Shown here piece after piece: positions 38,892 to 46,916 of a stretch of 64,000 nucleotides of DNA (positions within the stretch are counted from its first letter, which is position 1; each line of letters begins with the position of its first letter). The DNA comes from Polynucleobacter sp. Lineage in GTDB: Bacteria > Pseudomonadota > Gammaproteobacteria > Burkholderiales > Burkholderiaceae. The notes beneath the pieces are model-generated. The model searched no databases and was not told where the DNA came from. It worked only from the letters and a program-made list of their open reading frames with translations. The translations under genes were made by a program, and so were the position numbers. Location: NCBI GenBank assembly GCA_024642065.1, contig JAHEBW010000045.1, positions 186,001 through 250,000 on the forward strand, written 5' to 3'.

Positions 38892-40418
38892 CTATATGCT
38901 GTCCAAATCATTCAATATTTTTTTAGCATGCATTGAAATCAATTTTTGCTCTTCCACGGGTATTCTTTTGAGATTGGCCACCATTAATTTAGTGCGTGGA
39001 TTTTTACCAAATTCATCTTGATGATTAATTAGGAAATTCCAATATAAATTGGTCATTGGGCAGGCATTTTCACCGTAACGGACGTCGCTTTGATAACTAC
39101 AATTTTGACAATAGTTACTCATTCTTTTGACGTAGGCGCCACTTGCTACATATGGCTTACTTGTAAATCGTCCGCCATTGGCAAATAGAGCCATACCTGC
39201 GGTATTTGGTAACTCAACCCATTCAATAGCATCAACATAGACAGCGAGATACCATGCGCACACTTCCTGCGGAAGAATTTCTGCTAGCAATGCAAAGTTA
39301 CCGGTAATCATTAATCTTTGTATATGGTGCGCATAGCCATACTCGAGCGTTTGATTGATCGCGTCTTTCATGCACTCCATTTTGGTATTGGCTGACCAAT
39401 ACCAAGCGGGCAATTTTCTTTGATGATCGAAGTAATTATCTTGTGCCATTTTTGGCATATCTAAGTAATAAACACCACGCACAAATTCTCTCCAACCAAG
39501 AATTTGTCGAATAAACCCTTCAACAGAACTTATAGACCCACCACGAAGCTTCCAAGCATCCAAGGTTTTCTGAATAACCTCTTGCGGACTAATCAGCTTC
39601 AAATTGAGCGCACATGAAATTGTGGAATGCCATCCAAATGGTGTATTGGTCCACATGGCATCTTGATAACTGCCAAACAACTCTAGCCGATGCTCCACAA
39701 AATAATCGAGGGCTTTTAATGCATCCGTTCTAGTGACAGGCCATGCAAATTTATCCAGTCGGCCAGGATGATCTGGGTATTTTTTTAAAACATAATTAAT
39801 CACATCTTGCGTTATGTCATCAGGCACAAACGTTAATGGCCCATTGATTAAGCCGGGGCCTTTTTTGGAATAAGGCTTTCTATTTTGATCATCAAAATTC
39901 CATTGGCCGCCCTCTGGCTCACCATCTGCCTGCATCAATATTTGATGCTTTTTTCTCATGTATCTATAAAAGTACTCGAGTCTTAATTCTTTCTTATCAC
40001 CAGCCCACTCTTTAAACTCTTGTGTTGTGCAATAAAAATGAGTGTCTGGTCTTAACTCTAAATGGATCTTCAGACTTTGAGATAAAGATATCAAAGCATC
40101 TCGAAGTCTTACTTCACCAGGCTCAACACAAATTAAATGCGTAAAAGAATGCTCTGAAATATAAGCACTTAAAACTTCAACAATTGGAAGTTGATTTTCT
40201 TTTAGATAGCTAAGTCGATATCCTTGAGATATAAGATCAGCTGCAAAGTGGCGCATCGCCGATAAAAAGAGGGCTATTTTGGCTTTATGAGACCAGACGT
40301 ACTGAGCTTCATCTACAGACTCGATCATGATGATCTCGTCAGTAGCTAAATTAATGTCTTCTAAAGCAGAGCTATCGCTCTGCAGTTGGTCGCCCAGGAT
40401 AAGAACAAGTTTTTTCAA
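38892..40418 (-). CDS. Iron-sulfur bacterial cryptochrome/(6-4) photolyase
   Basis: Light-driven repair enzyme of the FeS-BCP (PhrB-like) family, 508 residues. The N-terminal DUF-type antenna domain starts KKLVLILGDQLQSDSSAL; the FAD domain has SISSVEGFIRQILGWREFVRG and YAHHIQRLMITGNFALL. Four cysteines at 349, 437, 440 and 453 have the spacing of the 4Fe-4S ligands in Agrobacterium PhrB, which repairs (6-4) photoproducts with a ribolumazine antenna. It follows the LitR-like regulator by four bases, so the sensor and the repair enzyme are co-transcribed. Confidence 0.93.
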   Translation of the reverse strand: MKKLVLILGDQLQSDSSALEDINLATDEIIMIESVDEAQYVWSHKAKIALFLSAMRHFAADLISQGYRLSYLKENQLPIVEVLSAYISEHSFTHLICVEPGEVRLRDALISLSQSLKIHLELRPDTHFYCTTQEFKEWAGDKKELRLEYFYRYMRKKHQILMQADGEPEGGQWNFDDQNRKPYSKKGPGLINGPLTFVPDDITQDVINYVLKKYPDHPGRLDKFAWPVTRTDALKALDYFVEHRLELFGSYQDAMWTNTPFGWHSTISCALNLKLISPQEVIQKTLDAWKLRGGSISSVEGFIRQILGWREFVRGVYYLDMPKMAQDNYFDHQRKLPAWYWSANTKMECMKDAINQTLEYGYAHHIQRLMITGNFALLAEILPQEVCAWYLAVYVDAIEWVELPNTAGMALFANGGRFTSKPYVASGAYVKRMSNYCQNCSYQSDVRYGENACPMTNLYWNFLINHQDEFGKNPRTKLMVANLKRIPVEEQKLISMHAKKILNDLDSI

Positions 40419-40422
40419 CTTG

Positions 40423-41391
40423 TTAGCTAGTATGTTTTTGTCGCCAGGCCTTAATGCCCAAAGAAATATCTTGTAATGCAGACATGATCATCACATCTTC
40501 TGGTGGACGTTTTCTTAAAGCTGAGTTTTCACCACCAGCCCAAACCTCAACTCCAGGGGCTAATTTTGACTTCAGTTCTTTTAAACCATCAACCACTTGA
40601 TTTTGATTAATTTGAGATGAGAATGACAAAGCAATAATGTCAGCTTTTTGAGCTCTAGCAGCTTGTGCAATTTCAAGAATCGGCGTTTGAGTTCCCAAGG
40701 ATACGCAAACACAACCCTCTAGAGCCATCAGAGCTTCAGCCATCAACAAACCAAGGCTGTGCTGCTCTTGAGGAAATGTGGTTAACAAAACTCTTGGTCT
40801 TGCTAACTCTTCGTTTTGACCTGTATGCCCACGCGGCACAGAGTTAATTGCAGTACGCAATAGATGCTTAATCTGCTCTGTAAACAAATGCTCTTCGTGG
40901 ATTTCAATCTTGCCTTCGGCCCAATAATCACCGATATTTTTGATAAGCGGGGCAACCACTTCAATCACAAATCGATCAAGACCAATTTTCATCAAAGTTG
41001 TTGATAAGGCAAGTCTTAAAGCCTCGGTTTGATGTGAACGCAATAAATCTAAATAACGTGCCATCTCATCTTGGGATATAACAGGACCATGAGATTGACG
41101 ATTTTCCTGCTCCTGCTCATGCATTAATTTCGAACTTAATTCTCTTAGTGCTTCAATCGGCAGAGGCACAATTCGACCCGGGCGATGGCCTAAATCAAGT
41201 AATCTCTTGATTAATCTTAGTTTTTCGATTTGGTCAGCTGGATAGACTCTATCGTCGTTACTGTCTCTAAGAGGCCTTGGAAAGTCATAACGACGCTCCC
41301 AGACCCTTAGAGTATCTTTTGCAATGCCAGTATCTCGCTCCACCGCAGCAATGCTTAGCATGTCGGGCAGGTTAGTAAATCTAACATTCAT
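40423..41391 (-). CDS. B12-binding MerR-type light-responsive regulator (LitR/CarH family)
   Basis: The 322-residue protein has an N-terminal MerR helix-turn-helix (about 11-75: SIAAVERDTGIAKDTLRVWE), a helical domain and a C-terminal cobalamin-binding Rossmann domain. Key light-sensor residues are intact: W157 followed nine residues later by E167-H168 (the Wx9EH motif of CarH, where the histidine ligates cobalt after photolysis) and E209-x-H211-x2-G214 (B12 base-off motif). In known members adenosylcobalamin holds a DNA-bound tetramer in the dark and light releases it. I chose the ATG at 41391. Divergent from the gpx gene; directly upstream of the photolyase. Confidence 0.92.
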   Translation of the reverse strand: MNVRFTNLPDMLSIAAVERDTGIAKDTLRVWERRYDFPRPLRDSNDDRVYPADQIEKLRLIKRLLDLGHRPGRIVPLPIEALRELSSKLMHEQEQENRQSHGPVISQDEMARYLDLLRSHQTEALRLALSTTLMKIGLDRFVIEVVAPLIKNIGDYWAEGKIEIHEEHLFTEQIKHLLRTAINSVPRGHTGQNEELARPRVLLTTFPQEQHSLGLLMAEALMALEGCVCVSLGTQTPILEIAQAARAQKADIIALSFSSQINQNQVVDGLKELKSKLAPGVEVWAGGENSALRKRPPEDVMIMSALQDISLGIKAWRQKHTS

Positions 41392-41461
41392 AATTTGAGC
41401 ACTCGATATTTGTTGCCAAGCCAAATACTTGGTTCATATTAAGGGGAATTCTACACCGTCC

Positions 41462-41488
41462 TAGACAGAATTTGCATTTATTTATAAT
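41462..41488 (+). promoter_or_regulatory. Candidate promoter for the glutathione peroxidase gene
   Basis: TAGACA (41462-41467; five of six bases match the TTGACA -35) and a perfect TATAAT (41483-41488) are 15 bases apart, a short spacing. The predicted leader of about 95 bases would contain the inverted repeat at 41525. The TAGACA also recurs in that repeat, so it may be an operator half-site. Confidence 0.4.
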
Positions 41489-41524
41489 TAAGGGTAATAT
41501 TCCTCCATAAATATTTATTTGCCC

Positions 41525-41547
41525 TAGACAAAGCATCATTTTGTCTA
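41525..41547. promoter_or_regulatory. Inverted repeat, candidate LitR/CarH operator
   Basis: A perfect eight-base inverted repeat: TAGACAAA (41525-41532), seven-base spacer, TTTGTCTA (41540-41547). It lies between the divergent regulator and gpx starts. A third copy of the TAGACA half-site occurs at 41462. The location is right for autoregulation by a MerR-family protein; binding is inference. Confidence 0.5.
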
Positions 41548-41588
41548 AGCAAGCATAAATAAAAATAGGGTCGAGGAGACAAGCCCAC

Positions 41589-42218
41589 ATGCAGGTCGAA
41601 GATAATAAAAGGCCATTCCCCACTCAAAAGGCTACAGACCTTGGGGATTCTTTTTTAAAAATACCCTTCATTGTTCTTTTCATTAGCGCTTTGATGTGGC
41701 TTTCTTGGCCAAAGGATTCGCAAGCTATGACATGCCCTGCATCACTATCCCACCAATTTTTAAGGCTTCAAGATGAAGCGCCGCAAGATCTTTGCCAATA
41801 CAGTGGCAAAGTGATCTTAGTTGTAAACACCGCAAGTTACTGTGGCTTCACAAGTCAATATGAAGGTTTAGAGCAACTCTACGCAAAATATAAAGATCAG
41901 GGTTTTGTGATCCTAGGCTTCCCATCGAATGACTTTGGTAAACAAGAGCCTGGGAACAACAAAGAAATTGCCGACTTTTGCCACAACACTTACGGCGTTA
42001 AATTCCCCATGTTTGCAAAGAGCTCTGTCTCAGGCAAAGATGCCAACCCATTATTTAAGTATTTAATAGAGAAAACAGGGACTAAGCCTCGTTGGAACTT
42101 TTATAAATACATCATTGACCGTCAAGGCAATGTAGTTGAGTCATTTAACAGCATGGCTTCTCCTAACAGCAAAAAACTAACTTCACTTGTTGAGAAGTTA
42201 TTGCAGGAGAAAAAATAA
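41589..42218 (+). CDS. Exported glutathione peroxidase-like protein
   Basis: Reduces hydrogen peroxide or lipid peroxides using thiols. The 209-residue protein has an N-terminal hydrophobic segment (about 26-42) and an AMTCPASL junction, suggesting export. The peroxidatic cysteine is in VNTASYCGFTSQYEGL, the glutamine/tryptophan helpers are in FPSNDFGKQEPG and KPRWNFYKYI. It uses Cys, not selenocysteine. The ATG at 41589 has GAGGAG upstream. Its place opposite the light sensor fits a photooxidative-stress role. Confidence 0.92.
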   Translation: MQVEDNKRPFPTQKATDLGDSFLKIPFIVLFISALMWLSWPKDSQAMTCPASLSHQFLRLQDEAPQDLCQYSGKVILVVNTASYCGFTSQYEGLEQLYAKYKDQGFVILGFPSNDFGKQEPGNNKEIADFCHNTYGVKFPMFAKSSVSGKDANPLFKYLIEKTGTKPRWNFYKYIIDRQGNVVESFNSMASPNSKKLTSLVEKLLQEKK

Positions 42219-42257
42219 TGCCTGCCTTAGTTATACAAATTCTGTCGTAAAGTTTTC

Positions 42258-42336
42258 AACCATAAAACACATTAATTTTGAGCATGATTTCTCTCCCTCC
42301 CTTATTGATGTTCAAAAGTGTCTTATGGTTTTTTCT
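42258..42336 (+). repeat. Long imperfect hairpin after gpx, possible terminator
   Basis: The outer arms AACCATAAAACAC (42258-42270) and GTGTCTTATGGTT (42318-42330) pair at 12 of 13 positions. The inner arms TTTTGAGCAT (42276-42285) and ATGTTCAAAA (42308-42317) pair fully with one G-U. A five-base bulge separates them on the left and the loop has 22 bases, rich in pyrimidines. A T run (TTTTTTCT) follows. It fills most of the gap 42219-42357 between gpx and the FAD gene, so it may end the gpx transcript, hold an operator, or be a relic of a small palindromic element. Confidence 0.6.
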
Positions 42337-42357
42337 ATTCACCTGTGGACATAAGTA

Positions 42358-43692
42358 ATGAAAATAGCAATTATTGGCGCAGGAATATCAGGCTTGGGTT
42401 GCGCATACGCACTCAGCAAATTACCTCAAGTTGAATTAACCATTTACGAAGGTGGCGATCATATCGGCGGTCACAGCAATACCGTAGATCTAACGATAGA
42501 CACTGCTCATGGGGCCATTACTCACGGTATTGATACTGGGTTTTTAGTTTTCAATCAAAGAACATACCCTCGTCTATTACGCCTGTTTGATGAATTAAAT
42601 GTTCCGGTTGCAAAATCAGACATGTCATTTTCTGCCTCTATTCCGCAAAGAGATAGCGGAGCCATAGAATGGGCCGGAACGAATATTGACTCAGTTTTTG
42701 CACAAAGAAAAAATCTAGCTAAGCCAGCCTTTCTCAGAATGGTTGCAGACATTATTAGATTCAATAAGCTTTGCACAAATTTAGCCATCGAAAATAAGTT
42801 GGGAACGCTGGAGCTATCAGTTGGTGAATTTATTGATAAGCATAAATTCAGCAAATCATTTAAGGATTGGTATTTCTTGCCAATGATTGGCGCCATCTGG
42901 TCATGTTCTACAGATCAGATGTTGTCATTTCCAATTTCAACCATGATTAGATTTTGTCATAACCATGGCTTGATCAAAATTACTGACAGACCACAATGGC
43001 TAACCGTTAACGGTGGGTCTAAGGAGTATGTCAAAAGAATCACTGATGCAATCAAATCTAATGGTGGAAAGTTTGTTAGAGAGCATGCAAACTCAGTAAC
43101 AAGATTGAATGGTGAAGTTGAAGTTGTGTCCAACACATCCTCAGAAAAATATGACCATGTTGTGATGGCAAGTCACAGTGATCAAACATTAAACATGTTG
43201 ACAGATCCAAGCAAAGAAGAAGAAAAGATTCTGGGCGCTATCACTTATCAAGACAACAGAGCAGTGCTACACACAGACCAGGGAGTTCTCCCTAAAAATA
43301 AAAAATGTTGGGCTGCTTGGAATTACGCAACAACACTAAGCGAAGGCAAAGAGGCGCAAAGAGTATGCGTTAATTACTTAATTAACAAACTTCAGCCTTT
43401 ACCAAGTGAATGGGAAGATCAACCAGTGATTGTGAGCTTAAACCCCGTCACTGAGCCAAGAAAAGAATCTATTCGCGCCGATATTCAATATGCTCACCCA
43501 GTGTTTGATGATGCCGCCATTCATGCGCAAGCTAACCTACCCCTGATTCAAGGAAACAATAACACTTGGTTCTGTGGTGCATGGACTGGCTATGGCTTTC
43601 ATGAAGATGGACTGCGCTCAGGTGAACTTGTAGCGGAAGCTATTTATGAAGTGCTTCACAAACCACAAAAACAGAGCCTCAATACAATATGA
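42358..43692 (+). CDS. FAD-dependent oxidoreductase of the DUF1365/CFA cluster
   Basis: The 444-residue protein is an amine-oxidase-fold flavoprotein. The FAD-binding GxGxxG is at residues 7-12 (GAGISGLGCAYAL), followed by YEGGDHIGGHSNTV, and the C-terminal FAD segment is FCGAWTGYGFHEDGLRSGELVAEAI. Family members are often annotated NAD/FAD-binding protein and co-occur with DUF1365 and a CFA synthase-like methyltransferase. The substrate is thought to be a lipid or fatty-acyl chain, from context only. First gene of a five-gene coupled unit; overlaps DUF1365 by four bases. Confidence 0.92.
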   Translation: MKIAIIGAGISGLGCAYALSKLPQVELTIYEGGDHIGGHSNTVDLTIDTAHGAITHGIDTGFLVFNQRTYPRLLRLFDELNVPVAKSDMSFSASIPQRDSGAIEWAGTNIDSVFAQRKNLAKPAFLRMVADIIRFNKLCTNLAIENKLGTLELSVGEFIDKHKFSKSFKDWYFLPMIGAIWSCSTDQMLSFPISTMIRFCHNHGLIKITDRPQWLTVNGGSKEYVKRITDAIKSNGGKFVREHANSVTRLNGEVEVVSNTSSEKYDHVVMASHSDQTLNMLTDPSKEEEKILGAITYQDNRAVLHTDQGVLPKNKKCWAAWNYATTLSEGKEAQRVCVNYLINKLQPLPSEWEDQPVIVSLNPVTEPRKESIRADIQYAHPVFDDAAIHAQANLPLIQGNNNTWFCGAWTGYGFHEDGLRSGELVAEAIYEVLHKPQKQSLNTI

Positions 43693-44465
43693 GCCTGGCT
43701 AAGTTGTGTTTTGGGCAAGTTCGTCATGCCCGCCTTCAACCGTCAAAAAATGCATTTGCTTATTCTGTCTTTACATTGCGTATTCCAATGCGCCAAAGAG
43801 AGCTTTCTCCAAGGGGTATTGCTCAAACTGGCTTAGGGGATAACTCATTTTCATGTTTATCTTTTTTCGACAAAGATCACGGAAATGGTAATGGCAAGTC
43901 TTTGGAATGGGCGCTCAATATTGCAAGATCTAATGGCATCACAGATATAGAGGGTGAAGTCTGGCTACAAACCTTTCCTCGCGTTCTCGGGTATGTATTT
44001 AATCCTGTTAGCTTTTGGTTTTTTGAAAACAAACAAGGCGATTTAAGAGCCATCATTGCTGAAGTTAACAACACATTTGGCGAAAGACACTCTTATCTTA
44101 TTTGTGATGATGAAGGTCAAAATCTAAAGTGGGGGCAGACTTTTGAATCTAACAAGGTTTTTCACGTATCTCCATTTTGCGAAACAACCGGTAAATACTT
44201 TTTTAGATTTTTTAGAACAGAAAACTCAAAGACTCAGCACGTCGCTAGAATTGAATATCATCACCAAGGCCCCGTCTTAATTACGAGCGTGAATGGTGAT
44301 GAAAATGACATTAGATTTAAAACCATTGTCTGGGCAATGCTTAGATACCCAGCAATGAGTTTTGGAGTTATATTTAGGATCCATTGGCAAGCATTAAAAC
44401 TTTGGATAAAAGGCGTGCAATTTCATAGCAAACCCAATCCGCCCGCAACGGAAGTCAGTAAATGA
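43689..44465 (+). CDS. DUF1365 domain protein
   Basis: The 258-residue protein has the family landmarks GQVRHARLQPSKNAFAYSVF near the N-terminus, LQTFPRVLGYVFNPVSFWF near residue 96, and the acidic HxSPF-type VFHVSPFCETTGKYFFRF. DUF1365 has no settled biochemical role. It lies almost always between a flavoprotein and a CFA-like methyltransferase, including in light- or singlet-oxygen-induced clusters. Coupled at both ends by four-base overlaps. Confidence 0.92.
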   Translation: MSLAKLCFGQVRHARLQPSKNAFAYSVFTLRIPMRQRELSPRGIAQTGLGDNSFSCLSFFDKDHGNGNGKSLEWALNIARSNGITDIEGEVWLQTFPRVLGYVFNPVSFWFFENKQGDLRAIIAEVNNTFGERHSYLICDDEGQNLKWGQTFESNKVFHVSPFCETTGKYFFRFFRTENSKTQHVARIEYHHQGPVLITSVNGDENDIRFKTIVWAMLRYPAMSFGVIFRIHWQALKLWIKGVQFHSKPNPPATEVSK

Positions 44466-45682
44466 ATACTCAAACTAACATATTGAATGATCAATCTGGG
44501 GCACTTCCATGGCATGCCAAAGCCCTGCTTAAACTTTTAGAAAATTTATGTGTTGGAAAGCTAAACCTAGTTGACCCCAACGGTAACCAATTCTGCTTTG
44601 AAGGCACTCAACCCGGCATTACTGCTCATATTCATATTCATAATTGGTCAGTATCAAAGGCCTGCCTTAAATCTGGTGACATTGGTTTTGCTGAGAGCTA
44701 TATCAATGGTGACTGGGATTCATCAGATATTGAAAGTTTATTGCGCTTACTGTTAGTCAATCGCCAAGTTATTGAAAAACTGATTTATGGCAGCTGGTGG
44801 GGAAGCCTTTTTCACAGACTCAAGCATTGGCTTAACAAAAACTCTAAAAAGGGTAGCAAGAAAAATATTCATGCTCACTACGATATAGGCAACTCGTTTT
44901 ATTCTCTTTGGCTAGATGAAAGCATGACTTACTCAAGTGCGTGCTTTGATGATAAAAACGTGTCTCTTGTTGATGCTCAAAAGAATAAATACGAAAAAAT
45001 CATTGCATCCATAGGCATTCAAGAAAATGAGCGCCTTCTAGAGGTTGGTTGTGGCTGGGGTGGCTTGATGGAGACCGCCAAAAGAAAGAATATCGCAATT
45101 GATTGCCTAACCATTTCTCAAGAGCAGGCAGCATATGCTCAAACAAGAGCTAATGAACTAAACCTTACTCATTCAAGCCCCGCCAATATTATTCTTCAAG
45201 ACTATCGTGATCACGAAACTCAATATGATGGTATTGCATCTATTGAAATGTTTGAAGCCGTCGGTGAGGAGTATTGGCCAAGTTACTTTGAGATGATTAA
45301 TCGCTGTCTCAAACCAGGTAAAAAAGCATGCATACAAACTATTGTGATTGCTGAAGAATTATTTGAAAAATATCGTCATAACTCTGACTTTATCCAGCAA
45401 TATATTTTCCCGGGTGGCATGCTGCCTTCAACTGCCATATTTAAAAAATGTGCTGAAGATGCTGGCCTTATTGTTGAAGATGCTTTCTCTTTCGGCAAGG
45501 ACTACCAAAAAACTTTAGAGATCTGGCATTCACAATTCAACTCATCCCTTGGTGAAATTAAAGCGCAGGGTTTTGATGAAAAGTTTATTAGGCTTTGGAA
45601 TCTATACCTCATGTATTGCGCGGCTGGCTTTGCCGAAGAAAGCACAGACGTGATTCAATTTACATTAAGAAAACCTGCCTAG
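44462..45682 (+). CDS. Cyclopropane-fatty-acyl-phospholipid synthase-like methyltransferase
   Basis: SAM-dependent enzyme acting on double bonds of membrane phospholipid acyl chains. The 406-residue protein has an N-terminal lipid-binding region, HAHYDIGNSFYSLWLDESMTYS, SAM motif I in LLEVGCGWGGLMETA near residue 193, SIEMFEAVGEEYWPSYF, and YIFPGGMLPS. Its partners here suggest a role beyond simple cyclopropanation, such as methylation leading to branched or furan acyl chains. That is inference from family context. Confidence 0.95.
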   Translation: MNTQTNILNDQSGALPWHAKALLKLLENLCVGKLNLVDPNGNQFCFEGTQPGITAHIHIHNWSVSKACLKSGDIGFAESYINGDWDSSDIESLLRLLLVNRQVIEKLIYGSWWGSLFHRLKHWLNKNSKKGSKKNIHAHYDIGNSFYSLWLDESMTYSSACFDDKNVSLVDAQKNKYEKIIASIGIQENERLLEVGCGWGGLMETAKRKNIAIDCLTISQEQAAYAQTRANELNLTHSSPANIILQDYRDHETQYDGIASIEMFEAVGEEYWPSYFEMINRCLKPGKKACIQTIVIAEELFEKYRHNSDFIQQYIFPGGMLPSTAIFKKCAEDAGLIVEDAFSFGKDYQKTLEIWHSQFNSSLGEIKAQGFDEKFIRLWNLYLMYCAAGFAEESTDVIQFTLRKPA

Positions 45683-46462
45683 ATGCCCCTCAATCAACCC
45701 ATTAATAACTTTATTAATAAGAGAGTTTGGATAATTGGTGCATCCAGCGGCATCGGGGAAGCAACCGCTCATAGCCTTCTTAAGCTTGGGGCAAAGGTTG
45801 CGCTAAGCGCAAGAAAAACCGAAGAGCTCCATAAGATTCAGAGCCAGTACCCCGAAGATCAAACACTTGTTTTACCGTGTGATGTATTAGATGACGCTGC
45901 CATAGAAAATTCATATAAAACAATTAAAGAATTTTGGGGCGACCTTGATCTACTACTTTATGTCGCCGGCATTTATGAGCCCATGAGAGCAGAGGAATTT
46001 AACTTAAGCGCCGCAAAAAATATCATTGCAACCAATGTCATCGGGCCAATGGCAGCATGCGCAACCGTTCTGCCAGATTTCATAATCCGTCAATCGGGCG
46101 GCATTGGGATTGTTTCCAGCGTAGCGGGTTATAGTGGCTTACCAAAAGCTCTTGCTTACGGTCCGAGTAAAGCAGCCATGATTAATTTCTGCGAAAACCT
46201 CTACTACGATCTTAAACCTCTTGGCATTAATGTTTATATGATCAATCCAGGGTTTGTTGCAACCAGAGCAACTGCCAATAATGATTTTTATATGCCCGCC
46301 TTGATTTCTAGCGAAGCTGCTGCGGACTATATTGTGAATGGCTTAAGAGATGGGGAATTTGATATTCATTTTCCAAAAAGATTTTCTTTGTTCTTAAAAT
46401 TTCTCAGAATTCTTCCTTACTCAGTATATTTTTTCTTTATCAAAAGAATTTTGAAAATCTAA
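45683..46462 (+). CDS. Short-chain dehydrogenase/reductase of the CFA cluster
   Basis: The 259-residue protein has the NAD(P) motif GASSGIGEA near residue 19, the NNAG-equivalent YVAGIYEP, the catalytic Ser in SSVAGYSG and Tyr-x3-Lys in YGPSKAAM. The C-terminus is hydrophobic and basic, compatible with membrane association. It starts at the base after the CFA stop. The substrate is unknown; similar SDRs belong to the same lipid-modification clusters. Confidence 0.92.
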   Translation: MPLNQPINNFINKRVWIIGASSGIGEATAHSLLKLGAKVALSARKTEELHKIQSQYPEDQTLVLPCDVLDDAAIENSYKTIKEFWGDLDLLLYVAGIYEPMRAEEFNLSAAKNIIATNVIGPMAACATVLPDFIIRQSGGIGIVSSVAGYSGLPKALAYGPSKAAMINFCENLYYDLKPLGINVYMINPGFVATRATANNDFYMPALISSEAAADYIVNGLRDGEFDIHFPKRFSLFLKFLRILPYSVYFFFIKRILKI

Positions 46463-46894
46463 ATGACTCAAGAATCTATAACGCAAGAAATTATTCAAAG
46501 ATTTGAAAATCTTGAGTTAAATAGCATTGATAGCCTATTAGTGCTCTACGATGCGCAAGCGCTTTTTAAAGATCCCTTTAATGAAGTCACTGGAAAGCCA
46601 GCAATTCAAAGAATCTTTACGCACATGTTTGACCAAGTCGACAACCCTAGGTTTATTGTGACTAAACATATGGCAGCAGACAATCAAGTTTGTCTTACTT
46701 GGGAGTTTTGCTTTAACTTTAAAAATAGTTCTGATGAGCAACAAGTCATCAAAGGTTGCACATGGCTGACATTGAGTCGTGAACTCTTAATCACCGAACA
46801 TAGAGACTATTGGGACCCCGCCGAGGAACTTTATGAAAAGATTCCTCTCCTTGGGGGTTTTATGCGCTTTCTTAAGAAAAGTCTTCGCGCTTAA
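46463..46894 (+). CDS. NTF2-like/SnoaL-type small protein
   Basis: The 143-residue protein has the helix-strand pattern of the NTF2-like fold, with DSLLVLYDAQALFKDPFNEV near the N-terminus and HRDYWDPAEELYEKIPLLGG at the C-terminus. Homologues annotated nuclear transport factor 2 family end the same cluster in other proteobacteria. It may bind a hydrophobic intermediate. It begins immediately after the SDR stop. Confidence 0.88.
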   Translation: MTQESITQEIIQRFENLELNSIDSLLVLYDAQALFKDPFNEVTGKPAIQRIFTHMFDQVDNPRFIVTKHMAADNQVCLTWEFCFNFKNSSDEQQVIKGCTWLTLSRELLITEHRDYWDPAEELYEKIPLLGGFMRFLKKSLRA

Positions 46895-46916
46895 TTGAAG
46901 CAAGAAGTCTTTTTAA

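Noticed and set aside
38892-46894. Light-response cluster as a recent genomic island
   Set aside because: No integrase, tRNA, direct repeats or insertion sequences at its borders, and base composition looks like its neighbours by eye.
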